Positions 9,813 through 18,943 of a stretch of DNA of 64,000 nucleotides are shown in pieces (positions within the stretch are counted from its first letter, which is position 1; each line of letters begins with the position of its first letter). Made by a program: the position numbers and the translations under genes. Source of the DNA: Siphonodentalium dalli (Eukaryota > Mollusca > Scaphopoda > Gadilida > Siphonodentaliidae). The notes under the pieces are model-generated. The model made no database searches. It saw only the letters and a list, made by a program, of their open reading frames with translations, and was not told the origin of the DNA. The stretch lies in contig CP136063.1 in assembly GCA_032622095.1 (NCBI GenBank), positions 184,059,956-184,123,955 on the forward strand, in the 5' to 3' direction.

Positions 9813-12800
9813 TCACTGTTTCGAGCACTCTATTATTATCGCTGATAGCAGGGCTTGAAACAACGGTTTATCTATTAAGTTGCTGCTCGCTCCATTCATG
9901 AGCTGCTTACACTTGCGAGGGGCCGGTACGGGCCTAGATTCACGAGGGTTTTGTTCAATGGCGGCCACTTCCATTAACTCATCCTCTGAGCTGTCATCAC
10001 TTGTAAACATCTTTGTTACTTTGCGCCCGTTTCGACGAGGCGCTGGAGCGCGTCGTGCCTTGGCACTCGGCTCTGGTCTCTCGTCCATGGACGAGTCAGG
10101 GTTTTGTAGCGGCTCTGAGCGCGCGAGTCGCGTTTTCCTACGCTGTAAGCGCATCTTAAGCTCGCTTAAAGGGACATCTTCGTCATCGGAGTCCGAACAT
10201 TGTCTCCGATATCGAGCGATTACATCATCTGGTAATGGTTCTGTTTCATCGCCAGAAGACCCACCCACAGGGTTAGGGGCAGGAACGTCGCTATCTTCGT
10301 CTTCGGGGGGAACAACATACGTTTGAGCACGCTTGTTGTTGTCAGTTTTGGGGATTTCCCATTCCAGGTTGGCTTTGCGCATATGTTCAGCATGGGATTG
10401 TGTGACTTTCCCAGTTAATTGATTCCTTAACTCGAAAGTAACGGGCGTTATTTGCTTGGTTATGCGGAAGTAGGGTTTCCATTTGCTTTCAAGTTTGCTT
10501 TTTCGTAAATGATTCTTCACATAGACGGCCTCGCCAATCTCGAATTTGGTGTCTGTGGCCTTTTTGTTAAATTTCGCTGCTTGTTGGCGTTTCGCCTGTT
10601 TCACGTGTTTGTGTACCATCATAAAGGATTTGTGCTGTTGTTGCAGCGCTATCTGATGGTAATCTTCTCCCGCGTATTTACGCCTGGGTTTTAGGAGATT
10701 GTCTATTGGGAACACGACGTCTCGATTGTACAACAAGAAAAAGGGGGAGAATTTTGAAGTTTCATTTTTGTTAAATCGAATCGCAGCTAGTGCTTGATTT
10801 AAATGGACGTCCCACGTGTTTATTTGGTCTGCCACTTTCTTTGAGACAATGTCTTTAAAAGTCCTGTGAAATCTCTCCACCCTACTGTTGCTCTGGGGGT
10901 GATAATAAGACGTAGTCACATGGTGAATGTTCAAGGCCTTCAGAGTGTCCCTGACCTTGTAATTAATGTTCTCACTGCCGTTATCAGTTATTATTTCTAG
11001 AGGGCATCCATGTCGCGGGAATATCTCGTCGATCAAGAGATGAACAACGTTATCGGCCGACTTGTCCTTGACCGGAAACGCTTCTGCCCACCCGCTATAT
11101 AAGTCTATGAAGCTGATAATGTAGCGGTTACCCGATAGCGACGTGGGGTAGGGCCCTGATAGGTCCAACCCAATTTTGGCAAAAGGGTAGGGGGGCGTGT
11201 CCGTTATTTGCATTTTAGGGGATTGTTTTTGCAGAGACCTGACTTGGCAGGTCACGCACTTTCCAATGTAACAGTTTAGTTCCTTGTACAGTCTGGGCCA
11301 AAAATATTTCGACCTAATCGCATCATGCGTTTTGTCTACTCCCACGTGGCCGTTATCATCGTGGTATTGTTGGATTATGTTGGTTTGAAGATGTGCGGGC
11401 ACCCAAAGGCGTGGGGTCGGTTCTGCGTCAGCACTCGAGAGGTAATAGAGTACCCCGTCAATCATCAAGTGTTTGTCATTCCGGGTGTCCTCGCCTTTGT
11501 CGAGGGCCTCCAGAACTGACGCAATTTCCGGGTCTTTCTTTTGTTCCTCAAGCATGTTGAAGCCTGGCTTGTTGAACAGTAGATTAGTAGGTTGGTAAGC
11601 CTGACCAATTTGAGTTTTATTCGGCAGTTCCTTTGGGGTTACCTCGCAGCTTGCGAAGTCTTTGGGTTTAAATCGAGACGAATTCAAGGCGGCGATTTCC
11701 GCTTGGGTCTCGGCGACAGTAAAGTTATTGTCGTTGATATCTACCTCTACTTCTGCCTTCTCTTGTTCCGTATAAGCATTAGGTGGCGTTCGACTGAGCA
11801 GGTCTGCGCAGTGATTATCTGGGCCAGCTATGTACTCAATGTTACAGTTATATCCAGTTATGCCCAAAGCCCACTGTTGAATTTTCTTGTTCTGCATGGG
11901 GGATTCCAAGAGATACTTCAATGGTTTATGATCTGTTTTTATCGTGAAAGTGGCGTTATGAAGGTAATGGTCCAACCTTTGTAATGCGAAGTGAATTGCA
12001 TATGCCTCTTTCTCCACAGTTGGCCATCGGGTTTGAGTATCACCAAGTTTGTGTGAGAGATAATAAATTGGTTCTTCAACGCCATCTGAGCCCAACTGGG
12101 TCAGACAGGCACCGATGCAAAGGTCGCTTGCATCAGTATACAATGTATAGGGCGTGGCCGTATTTGGGTAGGCCAGGAGAGGCACTGCCGTGAGATTTTC
12201 TTTTAGTTTGTCAAACGAAATTTGGCAAGCTTGGTCCCATTTGAATTTGGCATATTTTTTTGTAAGCTGTACCAAAGGTTCAGCGATTTGCGAAAATGAG
12301 GGGACAAATCTGCGGTAGTAGTTGCTCATGCCAATGAAGGAACGTACTTCTTTTACTGATGTTGGGGGCACAAGCGACCGGATGGCCTTGACCTTGTCGG
12401 GGTCAGGTCGGACGCCGTCGGTATCAATTATAAAACCCAAATACCGTGTTTCTTGCTTTAGGAATTGGCACTTTTTTAATTTTAATTTCAGTGTATGTTG
12501 GCGCAACTTGTCAAAGACTTTCTGGATATGTTCCAAGTGTAATTCTAGGGACTCGCTGTAGATGAGGACGTCGTCTAAGTAGGCAATGGCGTAATCACCC
12601 ATCCCACATAACACCTGGGCCATCAGCTGGGAGAAAACCCCTCCAGCGTTCCGGAGCCCAAAAGGCATGGAGTTGAATTCAAAAAGACCTCGGTGGCAAG
12701 CGAATGCCGTCTTTTGCTTGTCCTCCTCTGCGACCTGGCACTGCCAATAACCGCTTTTGAGATCGATAGCGGTGAAGAATTTAGATTTTCCAAGAAGTGC

Positions 12801-13649
12801 CAAAATATCGTCGATAACCGGAAGTGGGTATGACATAGGTTTGGTTACGGCATTTAATTGCCTGAAGTCGACGCAAAATCGTTTGGTGCCATCGCGCTTA
12901 TCAACCATAACAATCGGACTTGAGTAAGGACTCGAACTCGGCCTGATAATGTCTGCTTCTAGCATATCATTTATGGCAACGTCAACCACCGGTCGTTTAT
13001 TCAAAGGGGTGCGATACGGGCGAAGTTTTATCGGAGGGTGGTTTCCCGTGTCGATATGCATTTTGACTGTGCTCGTCTGTGTCAGCTCCGTATCTTTGTC
13101 GGCAAAGATGTCCGAGTTGGACTTCAACAATTTTATCAGTGTTTCTCGGTATCGCTCTGGGCACGAAACTTCGGCCAAATTTAATCTTTTCTCGCCGGTA
13201 GCGCGCGCTGACCTAGAGTTGTCTCCCCCGTTATGGCCGGCGCGTCTAAGGGCGTAGCCATCGTCGCGGTAATTACAGGTCGTCGGGAACTGGGAACTTT
13301 GTGACAAAGAGTTAATTTCGCGGCTGGTTCCAGGGTCACACACTACCGTCTTGCCGATTACACTGCCCCGTCGTAGGCGAAACGTTTTGTTGGTGTTATT
13401 GACGAGTAATACCGGGACCTTGTTCCTCTTGCCCACCCCAGAAATGGAGCTGCCGATTTCCAGACCGGGTTCTGACGCTAGGTAGCCTGTCTCGATTTGG
13501 GCCACCTCTACTAATGTCGACTTGCGAAGAGAAGCCAAGTTTTTTGATTTTCCCATACATAAAGTTGATGTTTGAGGCTTTAAGCTAACCTTGCTGGTCA
13601 ATCTCAGCAGGGAAGCTATGTGCGCGTCCGATTCCAATGGGACGTACAC
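9813..13649 (-). CDS. pol: Gypsy pol: reverse transcriptase, RNase H, integrase
   Basis: A 1278-aa open frame encodes the replication enzymes. RT occupies about residues 200-410, with T-A-I-D-L (D296) and the catalytic Y-L-D-D (D359/D360). RNase H spans about 500-620 with D506 (T-D-A-S), E548 and D573 (K-T-D-H). Integrase begins with an H763/H768-C798/C801 zinc domain. It continues with the D829-D889-E925 catalytic triad, whose D,35-E spacing is canonical, and ends with a GPY/F-like module at about 1036-1095. There is no chromodomain. Beyond about residue 1105 a tail of some 170 residues is rich in acidic clusters and arginine. The listed start is merely the first Met: the open frame continues upstream into protease if one base is skipped in the G7 tract at 13691-13697. 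All catalytic residues are intact. Confidence 0.95.
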   Translation of the reverse strand: MYVPLESDAHIASLLRLTSKVSLKPQTSTLCMGKSKNLASLRKSTLVEVAQIETGYLASEPGLEIGSSISGVGKRNKVPVLLVNNTNKTFRLRRGSVIGKTVVCDPGTSREINSLSQSSQFPTTCNYRDDGYALRRAGHNGGDNSRSARATGEKRLNLAEVSCPERYRETLIKLLKSNSDIFADKDTELTQTSTVKMHIDTGNHPPIKLRPYRTPLNKRPVVDVAINDMLEADIIRPSSSPYSSPIVMVDKRDGTKRFCVDFRQLNAVTKPMSYPLPVIDDILALLGKSKFFTAIDLKSGYWQCQVAEEDKQKTAFACHRGLFEFNSMPFGLRNAGGVFSQLMAQVLCGMGDYAIAYLDDVLIYSESLELHLEHIQKVFDKLRQHTLKLKLKKCQFLKQETRYLGFIIDTDGVRPDPDKVKAIRSLVPPTSVKEVRSFIGMSNYYRRFVPSFSQIAEPLVQLTKKYAKFKWDQACQISFDKLKENLTAVPLLAYPNTATPYTLYTDASDLCIGACLTQLGSDGVEEPIYYLSHKLGDTQTRWPTVEKEAYAIHFALQRLDHYLHNATFTIKTDHKPLKYLLESPMQNKKIQQWALGITGYNCNIEYIAGPDNHCADLLSRTPPNAYTEQEKAEVEVDINDNNFTVAETQAEIAALNSSRFKPKDFASCEVTPKELPNKTQIGQAYQPTNLLFNKPGFNMLEEQKKDPEIASVLEALDKGEDTRNDKHLMIDGVLYYLSSADAEPTPRLWVPAHLQTNIIQQYHDDNGHVGVDKTHDAIRSKYFWPRLYKELNCYIGKCVTCQVRSLQKQSPKMQITDTPPYPFAKIGLDLSGPYPTSLSGNRYIISFIDLYSGWAEAFPVKDKSADNVVHLLIDEIFPRHGCPLEIITDNGSENINYKVRDTLKALNIHHVTTSYYHPQSNSRVERFHRTFKDIVSKKVADQINTWDVHLNQALAAIRFNKNETSKFSPFFLLYNRDVVFPIDNLLKPRRKYAGEDYHQIALQQQHKSFMMVHKHVKQAKRQQAAKFNKKATDTKFEIGEAVYVKNHLRKSKLESKWKPYFRITKQITPVTFELRNQLTGKVTQSHAEHMRKANLEWEIPKTDNNKRAQTYVVPPEDEDSDVPAPNPVGGSSGDETEPLPDDVIARYRRQCSDSDDEDVPLSELKMRLQRRKTRLARSEPLQNPDSSMDERPEPSAKARRAPAPRRNGRKVTKMFTSDDSSEDELMEVAAIEQNPRESRPVPAPRKCKQLMNGASSNLIDKPLFQALLSAIIIECSKQ

Positions 13650-13674
13650 GTCACTGACCTTGAGGCATCCCAGA

Positions 13675-13992
13675 TCATAATATAGTCTGACCCCCCCGAG
13701 AGGTCAACCAATCCCTCCCCAAAATCATATTCCGGGTCATATCATTCGCCACATAAAATTTATGGGTTAATTTTAGTTTCGCCATTCTGAAGGTCAGTTC
13801 CACGCTACCAAGTACGCCCAGTGACTTCCCATTCACGGAGCTAAGGTTGATGTGTTCCCTAGTTAGTTTTGGTCGGAACTGTAATGCGTCATAGACGCGT
13901 TTGTGAATCAATGATACTTCCGCTCCACTATCTACTAATGAGCGATATTTATTTTTCCCTATTCTGACTAAACACGAGCTGGGATTCCCCAC
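13675..13992 (-). CDS. Gypsy retropepsin (aspartic protease) frame
   Basis: A D-S-G-A active-site motif (V-D-S-G-A-E) and a downstream I-L-G-R-D-W-L block mark a retroviral-type aspartic protease that would mature the Gag-Pol polyprotein. The frame is -1 relative to gag and stays open upstream to the slippery site at 14046-14052, so the Met at 13992 is probably not used. At its 3' end the frame hits a stop at 13675-13677, shortly after a run of seven G (plus-strand C, 13691-13697). One base fewer would carry it straight into the RT frame. Whether that is a copy-specific insertion, an assembly error or a second programmed shift is not decided here. Confidence 0.85.
   Translation of the reverse strand: MGNPSSCLVRIGKNKYRSLVDSGAEVSLIHKRVYDALQFRPKLTREHINLSSVNGKSLGVLGSVELTFRMAKLKLTHKFYVANDMTRNMILGRDWLTSRGGQTIL
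13691..13697 (-). other. G7 homopolymer at the protease/RT frame junction
   Basis: Seven C on the plus strand (seven G in the sense RNA) sit exactly where the protease frame must change to the RT frame. Skipping one base makes protease and pol one continuous frame whose wording across the join fits Gypsy polyproteins. A 1-base homopolymer insertion is the simplest explanation; programmed +1 shifting is the alternative. Confidence 0.8.
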
Positions 13993-14009
13993 AATGTTGA
14001 TACTAAATT

Positions 14010-14052
14010 TCCTCTCACATGTGGCCTCAATGAGAGGATTCCTTAGTTTTTT
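14010..14052 (-). promoter_or_regulatory. Canonical -1 ribosomal frameshift signal (gag-pro)
   Basis: In the sense strand the last gag codons are GCA AAA AAC TAA, so the heptamer A AAA AAC (14046-14052) is in the X XXY YYZ register directly before the gag stop (14043-14045). A 7-nt spacer follows. Then comes an 8-bp perfect stem, TCCTCTCA (14031-14038) pairing with TGAGAGGA (14010-14017), closing a 13-nt loop. The -1 frame after the heptamer is open and runs into the protease. Slippery site, spacer and hairpin all match the standard architecture for Gag-Pro-Pol synthesis. Confidence 0.9.
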
Positions 14053-15146
14053 GCGTATGTGGGCGGGGTCATTAGTCGCGGTGGTTCGTTTAATGTCGGA
14101 TATCTCCGGCTGTGACGCGGTGTATCATGGGATAGGTCACGTGATCGGTTCGGCTGATCTCGGCGGATTCCCCTAGGTGGCGTTACTGGCGTGTTCCATT
14201 GCCTTTGCTTCAAATCTCCGGATTTAGAAGGGCAATTTCTAGCCAAGTGATTACCGTTGCAACCCCAGCAAGATACGTGCCTTCGGTTTTCGGTCTTAAA
14301 GGGGCAGTCGCGAGCGAAATGGTCACCTTGACACGTCCAACATTCGACTGTTCGTGGTTTAACCACCGCTTCGACATGCACCTGTCTCGGGCGTGATCGG
14401 TGTTCACGGGTCGTGTGGTTATCGCCTGCGCAAATATCGCAGGTTGCCCTCGCGTGTTTGTTTCTGAAACTATCGATTTCCATTGCTTCCGGTTCGTTTT
14501 CGTTGTAATTTTCGCGGCCCGTTCGTAGGTTGAATACCCGTCGGATCCCCATTTCCCGCATGGCGATGTCGGCTGCCAATTTTAGTGTTTTCGGCGCATC
14601 CCTGATCAACTTCATTTTCAAACTGTCGCTTCTTAAAGCGTCAATATAAAACCCTACGAGTTGGCCTTCAACCGCGTTGATCCCGCCGGGCTGCTCTCGG
14701 TATGCCACAATCGCGATCTCCAAAATCCGTTCGGCAAGCACATGTAAATTTTCGTTTTGTTTTTGCTTGATTTTTCTTAGCATCGAAAAGGCGAATTGAA
14801 TGTCATTTATCTCGGCAAATCGACTAGATAATTCAGTTTTTGTGTCTTGCCACGTGGCGTTAGGATTCGTGGCCAAATATCTTTGTAAAAAATCTGATAC
14901 GGGGCCCGTCGCGCTCTGGAATGCCATATAGGGCTTCTTTGCTTCGTTAGCGCCGGTTAGGATCGCGCATTTTTCTATCGACTTGACCCACCCGTGGTAT
15001 TTCGTGGGGTCCCCGTCAAATGACGTCACTACCTGTGTGACCGTAGTCATGGCCATTGCAGCAATTTGAGAATTGATAGACTCTGTTAATGGGGCGAGAA
15101 CACCAGCTGATTGTTGTTGTTGGGTAGCCATTATGATAATAAACAA
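14043..15146 (-). CDS. gag: Gypsy gag (capsid-nucleocapsid)
   Basis: A 367-aa Gag polyprotein. The second Met (codon 6, M-A-T-Q-Q-Q-Q) is the likelier start, because the preceding F-I-I-I is atypical. An N-terminal capsid-like region includes F-D-G-D-P-T-K-Y-H-G-W, L-S-S-R-F-A-E and a helical W-x-x-x-K/Q pattern. A basic nucleocapsid follows. Two zinc knuckles (C269-x2-C272-x3-H276-x4-C281 and C293-x2-C296-x3-H300-x4-C305) have three residues instead of the usual four between the second Cys and His. A third, upstream knuckle-like motif (C236-x2-C239-x4-H244-x4-H249) ends in His rather than Cys. The C-terminal tail is proline- and arginine-rich. The gene ends on the slippery codons of the frameshift site. 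Confidence 0.92.
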   Translation of the reverse strand: MFIIIMATQQQQSAGVLAPLTESINSQIAAMAMTTVTQVVTSFDGDPTKYHGWVKSIEKCAILTGANEAKKPYMAFQSATGPVSDFLQRYLATNPNATWQDTKTELSSRFAEINDIQFAFSMLRKIKQKQNENLHVLAERILEIAIVAYREQPGGINAVEGQLVGFYIDALRSDSLKMKLIRDAPKTLKLAADIAMREMGIRRVFNLRTGRENYNENEPEAMEIDSFRNKHARATCDICAGDNHTTREHRSRPRQVHVEAVVKPRTVECWTCQGDHFARDCPFKTENRRHVSCWGCNGNHLARNCPSKSGDLKQRQWNTPVTPPRGIRRDQPNRSRDLSHDTPRHSRRYPTLNEPPRLMTPPTYAKN

Positions 15147-15238
15147 TTAGACTCACGTTTTGCGAATTTTCCCACACTGTTTCTGTGCACACTGTTCCTC
15201 TTCTGGCTTCACGTTGTGTCTGTGATTAGCGTTCAGAT

Positions 15239-15256
15239 CCTGGCTCGAAGGCACCA
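15239..15256 (-). promoter_or_regulatory. Candidate primer-binding site
   Basis: Eleven bases inside the 5' LTR the sense strand reads TGGTGCCTTCGAGCCAGG. It begins with TGG, as expected for pairing with the CCA end of a tRNA. I could not assign the tRNA with confidence; the length and position are right, the identity is open. Confidence 0.55.
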
Positions 15257-15267
15257 GTTAAGAGATA

Positions 15268-16014
15268 TGTGCCAATACGGGTACATATAACTCTTAAGGC
15301 TATCAGAACGGTTTGATTATTTATATATAACAAAGTCAATAATGTTCAATCATGGGTATCTGGGTTTCTCTTCCTGTCGTCTGCTTGGGTTGGGATCTTC
15401 TTCCGTCTTCATAGGTTGGATGTATCTGCTTGTCTTCTACTCGGTTGAGTTCCGGTTGAGTTTATCTTCCTGTCGTCTCATGTTCTTCTTCCGCCGGCGC
15501 ATCAGTGAGATGTTGTTAGGATCACAAGATCATCGTGTTACCTTGTATCTTCATCCATCCTTCTAGCTGCTTTCTCTGGCGTCCGAGAATTCGTTGTTAC
15601 TATCGGGTAGCTGGTTAGAACTGTCTTATCATGTCGGCTTCTTCTTCCTAAAATACCCAGTGTATGCTAATGACCGCCATGTGTATTTTCACGGCGCGTC
15701 GGTTCATCGTACTTAGGGTAATTGAGTTATCGTCATCTCCCCATGGGTCCTATTAACTCTCCTGGTTTCAGTAGCTTTCTAGGCGATACATCTGGTCTTG
15801 ATAATCCTCAAGACCGTGTTCTGTTTACTCCACAAATCATTTCCCTATGTTATTGCATGGACGCTCGCTAATTCGATTTGGTGCTCAGTACTTTTGTGAT
15901 CTAGATGTGGTCAACAGCGACGCTGATATGTGTGGTAATCGAGCGCCCCTCTGACAGAGATTTCCTATCTTCTTCCCGGGTTGAAAGTTATGTCCCTGTG
16001 GTTGTCTTGGCACA
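15268..16014 (-). repeat. 5' LTR
   Basis: 747-bp LTR, apparently identical to the 3' LTR. Near its downstream end (15318-15331, sense TTATATATAAATAA) lies a good TATA-box candidate. A start about 30 bases later would leave only a short R-U5 before the primer-binding site. The plus-strand open frame 15342-15566 is a shadow shared by both LTRs. Confidence 0.93.
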
Positions 16015-17828
16015 CATTTCCACTGTCACAACGTCAATCCCATAAACATAACACTCTGAATAACATACTTCCGTGACATACTTCTACTCGTCTTGTCGAT
16101 GTCAACAGTATATAAACGTGACCAGGGTATAGAGGAGTAGGAAGATATACTGCAATTCCAAGATGTCGACTTGATCCGCTATAGTGTTGTCTAATATACA
16201 TCGAAAGAGACTCGCCTAACCACGCGTGTTACCACATGCTTACCCGACACACAGCAAGGCGAACTAAAACGAATACTTCCATATTAAAATTGTTAGAAAT
16301 TCTTCCAACCTTTCAAAAATGTCGCGGCAATGTTCGTTTGTTTTGGGACCTGCCTACTCCTACTATTAGATTCGATAATTTGGCAAAATATATCACATGC
16401 CATATAGAATTTATTACTAGTGACATAGCCGAATTTGTAACCATAGTGACAACAATGCATCGGGAACTGTTGTCTATTCCTTTCATTGTTAAATATTATC
16501 GAGACGAACTTGATGTCTTCAAATACAATCCCATGGTCGTTTAGTACGTCATGTGGAACATCCTAAATCTAGTTGGATGAAATGTTACACAACATGCAAT
16601 CAACAGTTGTTTGCCCACATCACCTATCTATGTTTTATGGCAGTTTTGTTGGATACAATTTACACAACGGTGCATATATAGACGTACTATCAAAGGTTGT
16701 TTGTTACTTATACTACTGTTGTTTGGATATATTTTGGATGGAATGTTACCCAACACATTATCAGATGTAGTTTTCCCACATCACCTATCTACGTTGATTA
16801 AACTGTTGTGGGTTGAATAGGGTTGGGTGGCCATGTGTTGCTTGAATGTTACTCAACTGTTTTATAAAAACAATAACTACTCAACCTTCAATAGTTTTTG
16901 GAATAATTCTCAAAACTGACCTGAATGATATATCCAGAATCAGCGACAGCATCAGAATTGTAAATATCGGGAAATTTATTAAATTCCCGATATAGTATCC
17001 GAGTTTTTATCTTTCGATGTTGAAGATACAGTAACGCCCTAAGTAATCGACCCTTTAACCACAGCAAAATTATGGGCAACTTTTCAGGATTTAGTCGGAA
17101 ATATGGCTTGTTGCCATTCATAGGAAAGCTCTCCGGAATGCGTCGCAATTGGCAGCCAGTATTTTACACGAAGACTGTAAGGCAAATCATGCGACGAATA
17201 CGGTCGGATATAGTTATCGTATATATCTTACTATATCTTTCTTCCTCACATGTTACATATACACGAAATGAGCGAGCCATGCCTGCTTATGTTGTGTAGC
17301 CACGGAGATATGGGGTATGACAGACAAGTTCTTCTGGGCTTCAACATGACTTTTTTATGTACTGGGGCAGCTATGTATTACATTCACTCACCATATTACT
17401 TCTAACATTCAGATCAAACTCACTTGGAGCCTATTGTTTAAAATAACACCTGCCATGTTGGAGGCCATCTTTCTGGTATCTATTAAGTCACGGTTTGTTG
17501 AAGATAATATTTCCAAAGGTATATGTATGTCACAATAAACAACTTAGTGCGAGAAATTAAATTCTCGGGAAATAAAAGTGTAACAAAATCAGACACATAA
17601 ATTGTATGATAATTTACATCAATGTTTGATATAATATAATAAATAATGCATGTCTTGTCGTGACTATCCCAAACTAGTAGTCATTGAACAAGAATATTCC
17701 TCTCGGGCCACTGTTTTGGCATAGTAAACTCCGAGCCATGCATTGTCTATATAATAGCAGCCATGCATCCAAATAAACTTATTACACACACTGGCATGAT
17801 GTTCGGATATATCAAAGGATCAAAATTA
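16015..17828. other. Non-coding stretch right of the LTR element
   Basis: No gene supported. A roughly 60-bp direct repeat (GGATGRAATGTTAC...CCCACATCACCTATCTA) occurs at about 16574-16633 and 16737-16796, 163 bp apart. A small hairpin built on AAATTCCCGATAT lies near 16965-16995. The short open frames here lack any domain. Confidence 0.4.
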
Positions 17829-18117
17829 TAGTTTTCTTTGCGATTGTGACTAATACGCATTCGATGGAATCAATAACTATATAGCAGAAGGAGATAGTAC
17901 AGGACCCCTACAGCTGGTTTAGTCGATAAGGTATTTTGTCCATTTGGTCAATACAAGCCATCCATGTACCCTGTTGGCATGGCTTTCTGATGCACGCCCC
18001 TGCAATGAAGGTAACCTGAGTCATATATTTCGGCAAGTTTTCCCGTTGCTTTCTGATGATCTACGTGTGTGCAGTTGAGGGATTTCCAGAAGAAACAAAA
18101 CATCTGCACGGCATTTC
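17829..18117. repeat. Direct duplication flanking the palindrome array, copy 1
   Basis: Some 290 bp starting TAGTTTTCTTTGCGATTG are repeated in the same orientation at 18637-18943 with few differences, 808 bp away. Copy 2 carries an extra segment of about 18 bp after CCATCCATG. The duplication brackets the CTTAAG palindrome array. Confidence 0.85.
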
Positions 18118-18281
18118 TGTAGCTTTCTACTGCGCATGCCTAGCCGCCTACGACTATAGTCTGGGTTGCTCACTCATAATACACAACGGGAGATAACTTT
18201 CTCACGAACATGAACAGCACTCCCGGCGCACGTGCCAAGGGAGCAATTATTAGTTTGCAAGATGACTCCCATAGTGGGCGC

Positions 18282-18623
18282 TTTATTTCACTTAAGTGAA
18301 ATAAACGCCATCTACCGGTCATCGATAGATGTCATTTATTTTACTTAAGTAAAATTAACGCATTATTTTACTTAAGTAGAATTCTTTTTTACTTAAGTAA
18401 AATAAAGGTCATTTTTTATTTTACTTAAGTAAAAAAGAATTCTACTTAAGTTAAAACATGGTTAATTTTACTTAAGTAAAATTCTTTTTTACTTAAGTAA
18501 AATTCTTTTTTACTTAAGTAAAATAAAACATGACCGTTATTTCACTTAAGTGAAATAAAATGACATTTTATTTCACTTAAGTAAAATAAAGTGTAATTTT
18601 ATTTTACTTAAGTAAAATTAATA
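18282..18623. repeat. Array of twelve CTTAAG-centred palindromes
   Basis: Twelve near-perfect 16-bp palindromes, mostly TTTTACTTAAGTAAAA, with two TTTCACTTAAGTGAAA (the first and the tenth) and one hybrid. The CTTAAG cores start at 18291, 18344, 18371, 18392, 18424, 18445, 18471, 18492, 18513, 18545, 18576 and 18607. Spacings are 53, 27, 21, 32, 21, 26, 21, 21, 32, 31 and 31 bp, all within about 1 bp of multiples of 10.5 or of 2.5 turns. Units 3-4 and 5-6 are also an inverted repeat of each other around about 18410. The array lies between the two copies of a 0.3-kb direct duplication. Its function is unknown. Confidence 0.9.
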
Positions 18624-18636
18624 TTAAATAGCGGTT

Positions 18637-18943
18637 TAGTTTTCTTTGCGATTGTGACTAATACGCATTCGATGAAATCAATAACTATATAGCAGAAGCA
18701 GATAGTACAGGACCCATTCAGCTGGTTTAGTCGATAAGGTATTTTGTCCATTTGGTCAATACAAGCCATCCATGGATGGCGAAGTTAGTTCGTACCCTGT
18801 TAGCATGGCTTTCTGATGCACGCCCCTGCAATGAAGGTAACCTGAGTCATATATTTCGGCAAGTTTTCCCGTTGCTTTCTGATGGTCTACGTGTGTGCAG
18901 TTGAGGGATTTCCAGAAGTAACAAAACATCTGCACGGCATTTC
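18637..18943. repeat. Direct duplication flanking the palindrome array, copy 2
   Basis: Second copy of 17829-18117. The minus-strand open frame 18756-19022 runs through it, but the equivalent frame in copy 1 is altered by indels and no domain is recognisable, so no protein is called. Confidence 0.85.

Larger units (their letters stand above)
7419..16014 (-). mobile_element. Complete Ty3/Gypsy LTR retrotransposon (8.6 kb)
   Basis: The element reads right to left: 5' LTR (15268-16014), candidate primer-binding site, gag, -1 frameshift signal, protease, RT, RNase H, integrase, two additional small ORFs, polypurine tract, 3' LTR (7419-8165). The domain order PR-RT-RH-IN defines the Ty3/Gypsy (Metaviridae) class. 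The two LTRs show no difference over 747 bp on reading, so the insertion is recent. Each LTR begins TGTGCCAA and ends TTGGCACA, a perfect 8-bp inverted repeat. No target-site duplication is visible: the outer flanks are CGATA at the left and CATTT at the right. There is no chromodomain; the pol C-terminus is a long acidic/basic tail. All large ORFs are open; only the G7 tract between protease and RT interrupts the frame. Confidence 0.95.

Noticed and set aside
13675-13992. Protease as an independently initiated gene
   Set aside because: The frame is open back to the slippery heptamer, so production by -1 frameshifting from gag explains it better than a start at the internal Met.
18282-18623. 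CRISPR-like array of short repeats
   Set aside because: Repeats are palindromes with AT-rich, non-unique spacers of irregular length, in a eukaryotic context without cas genes.
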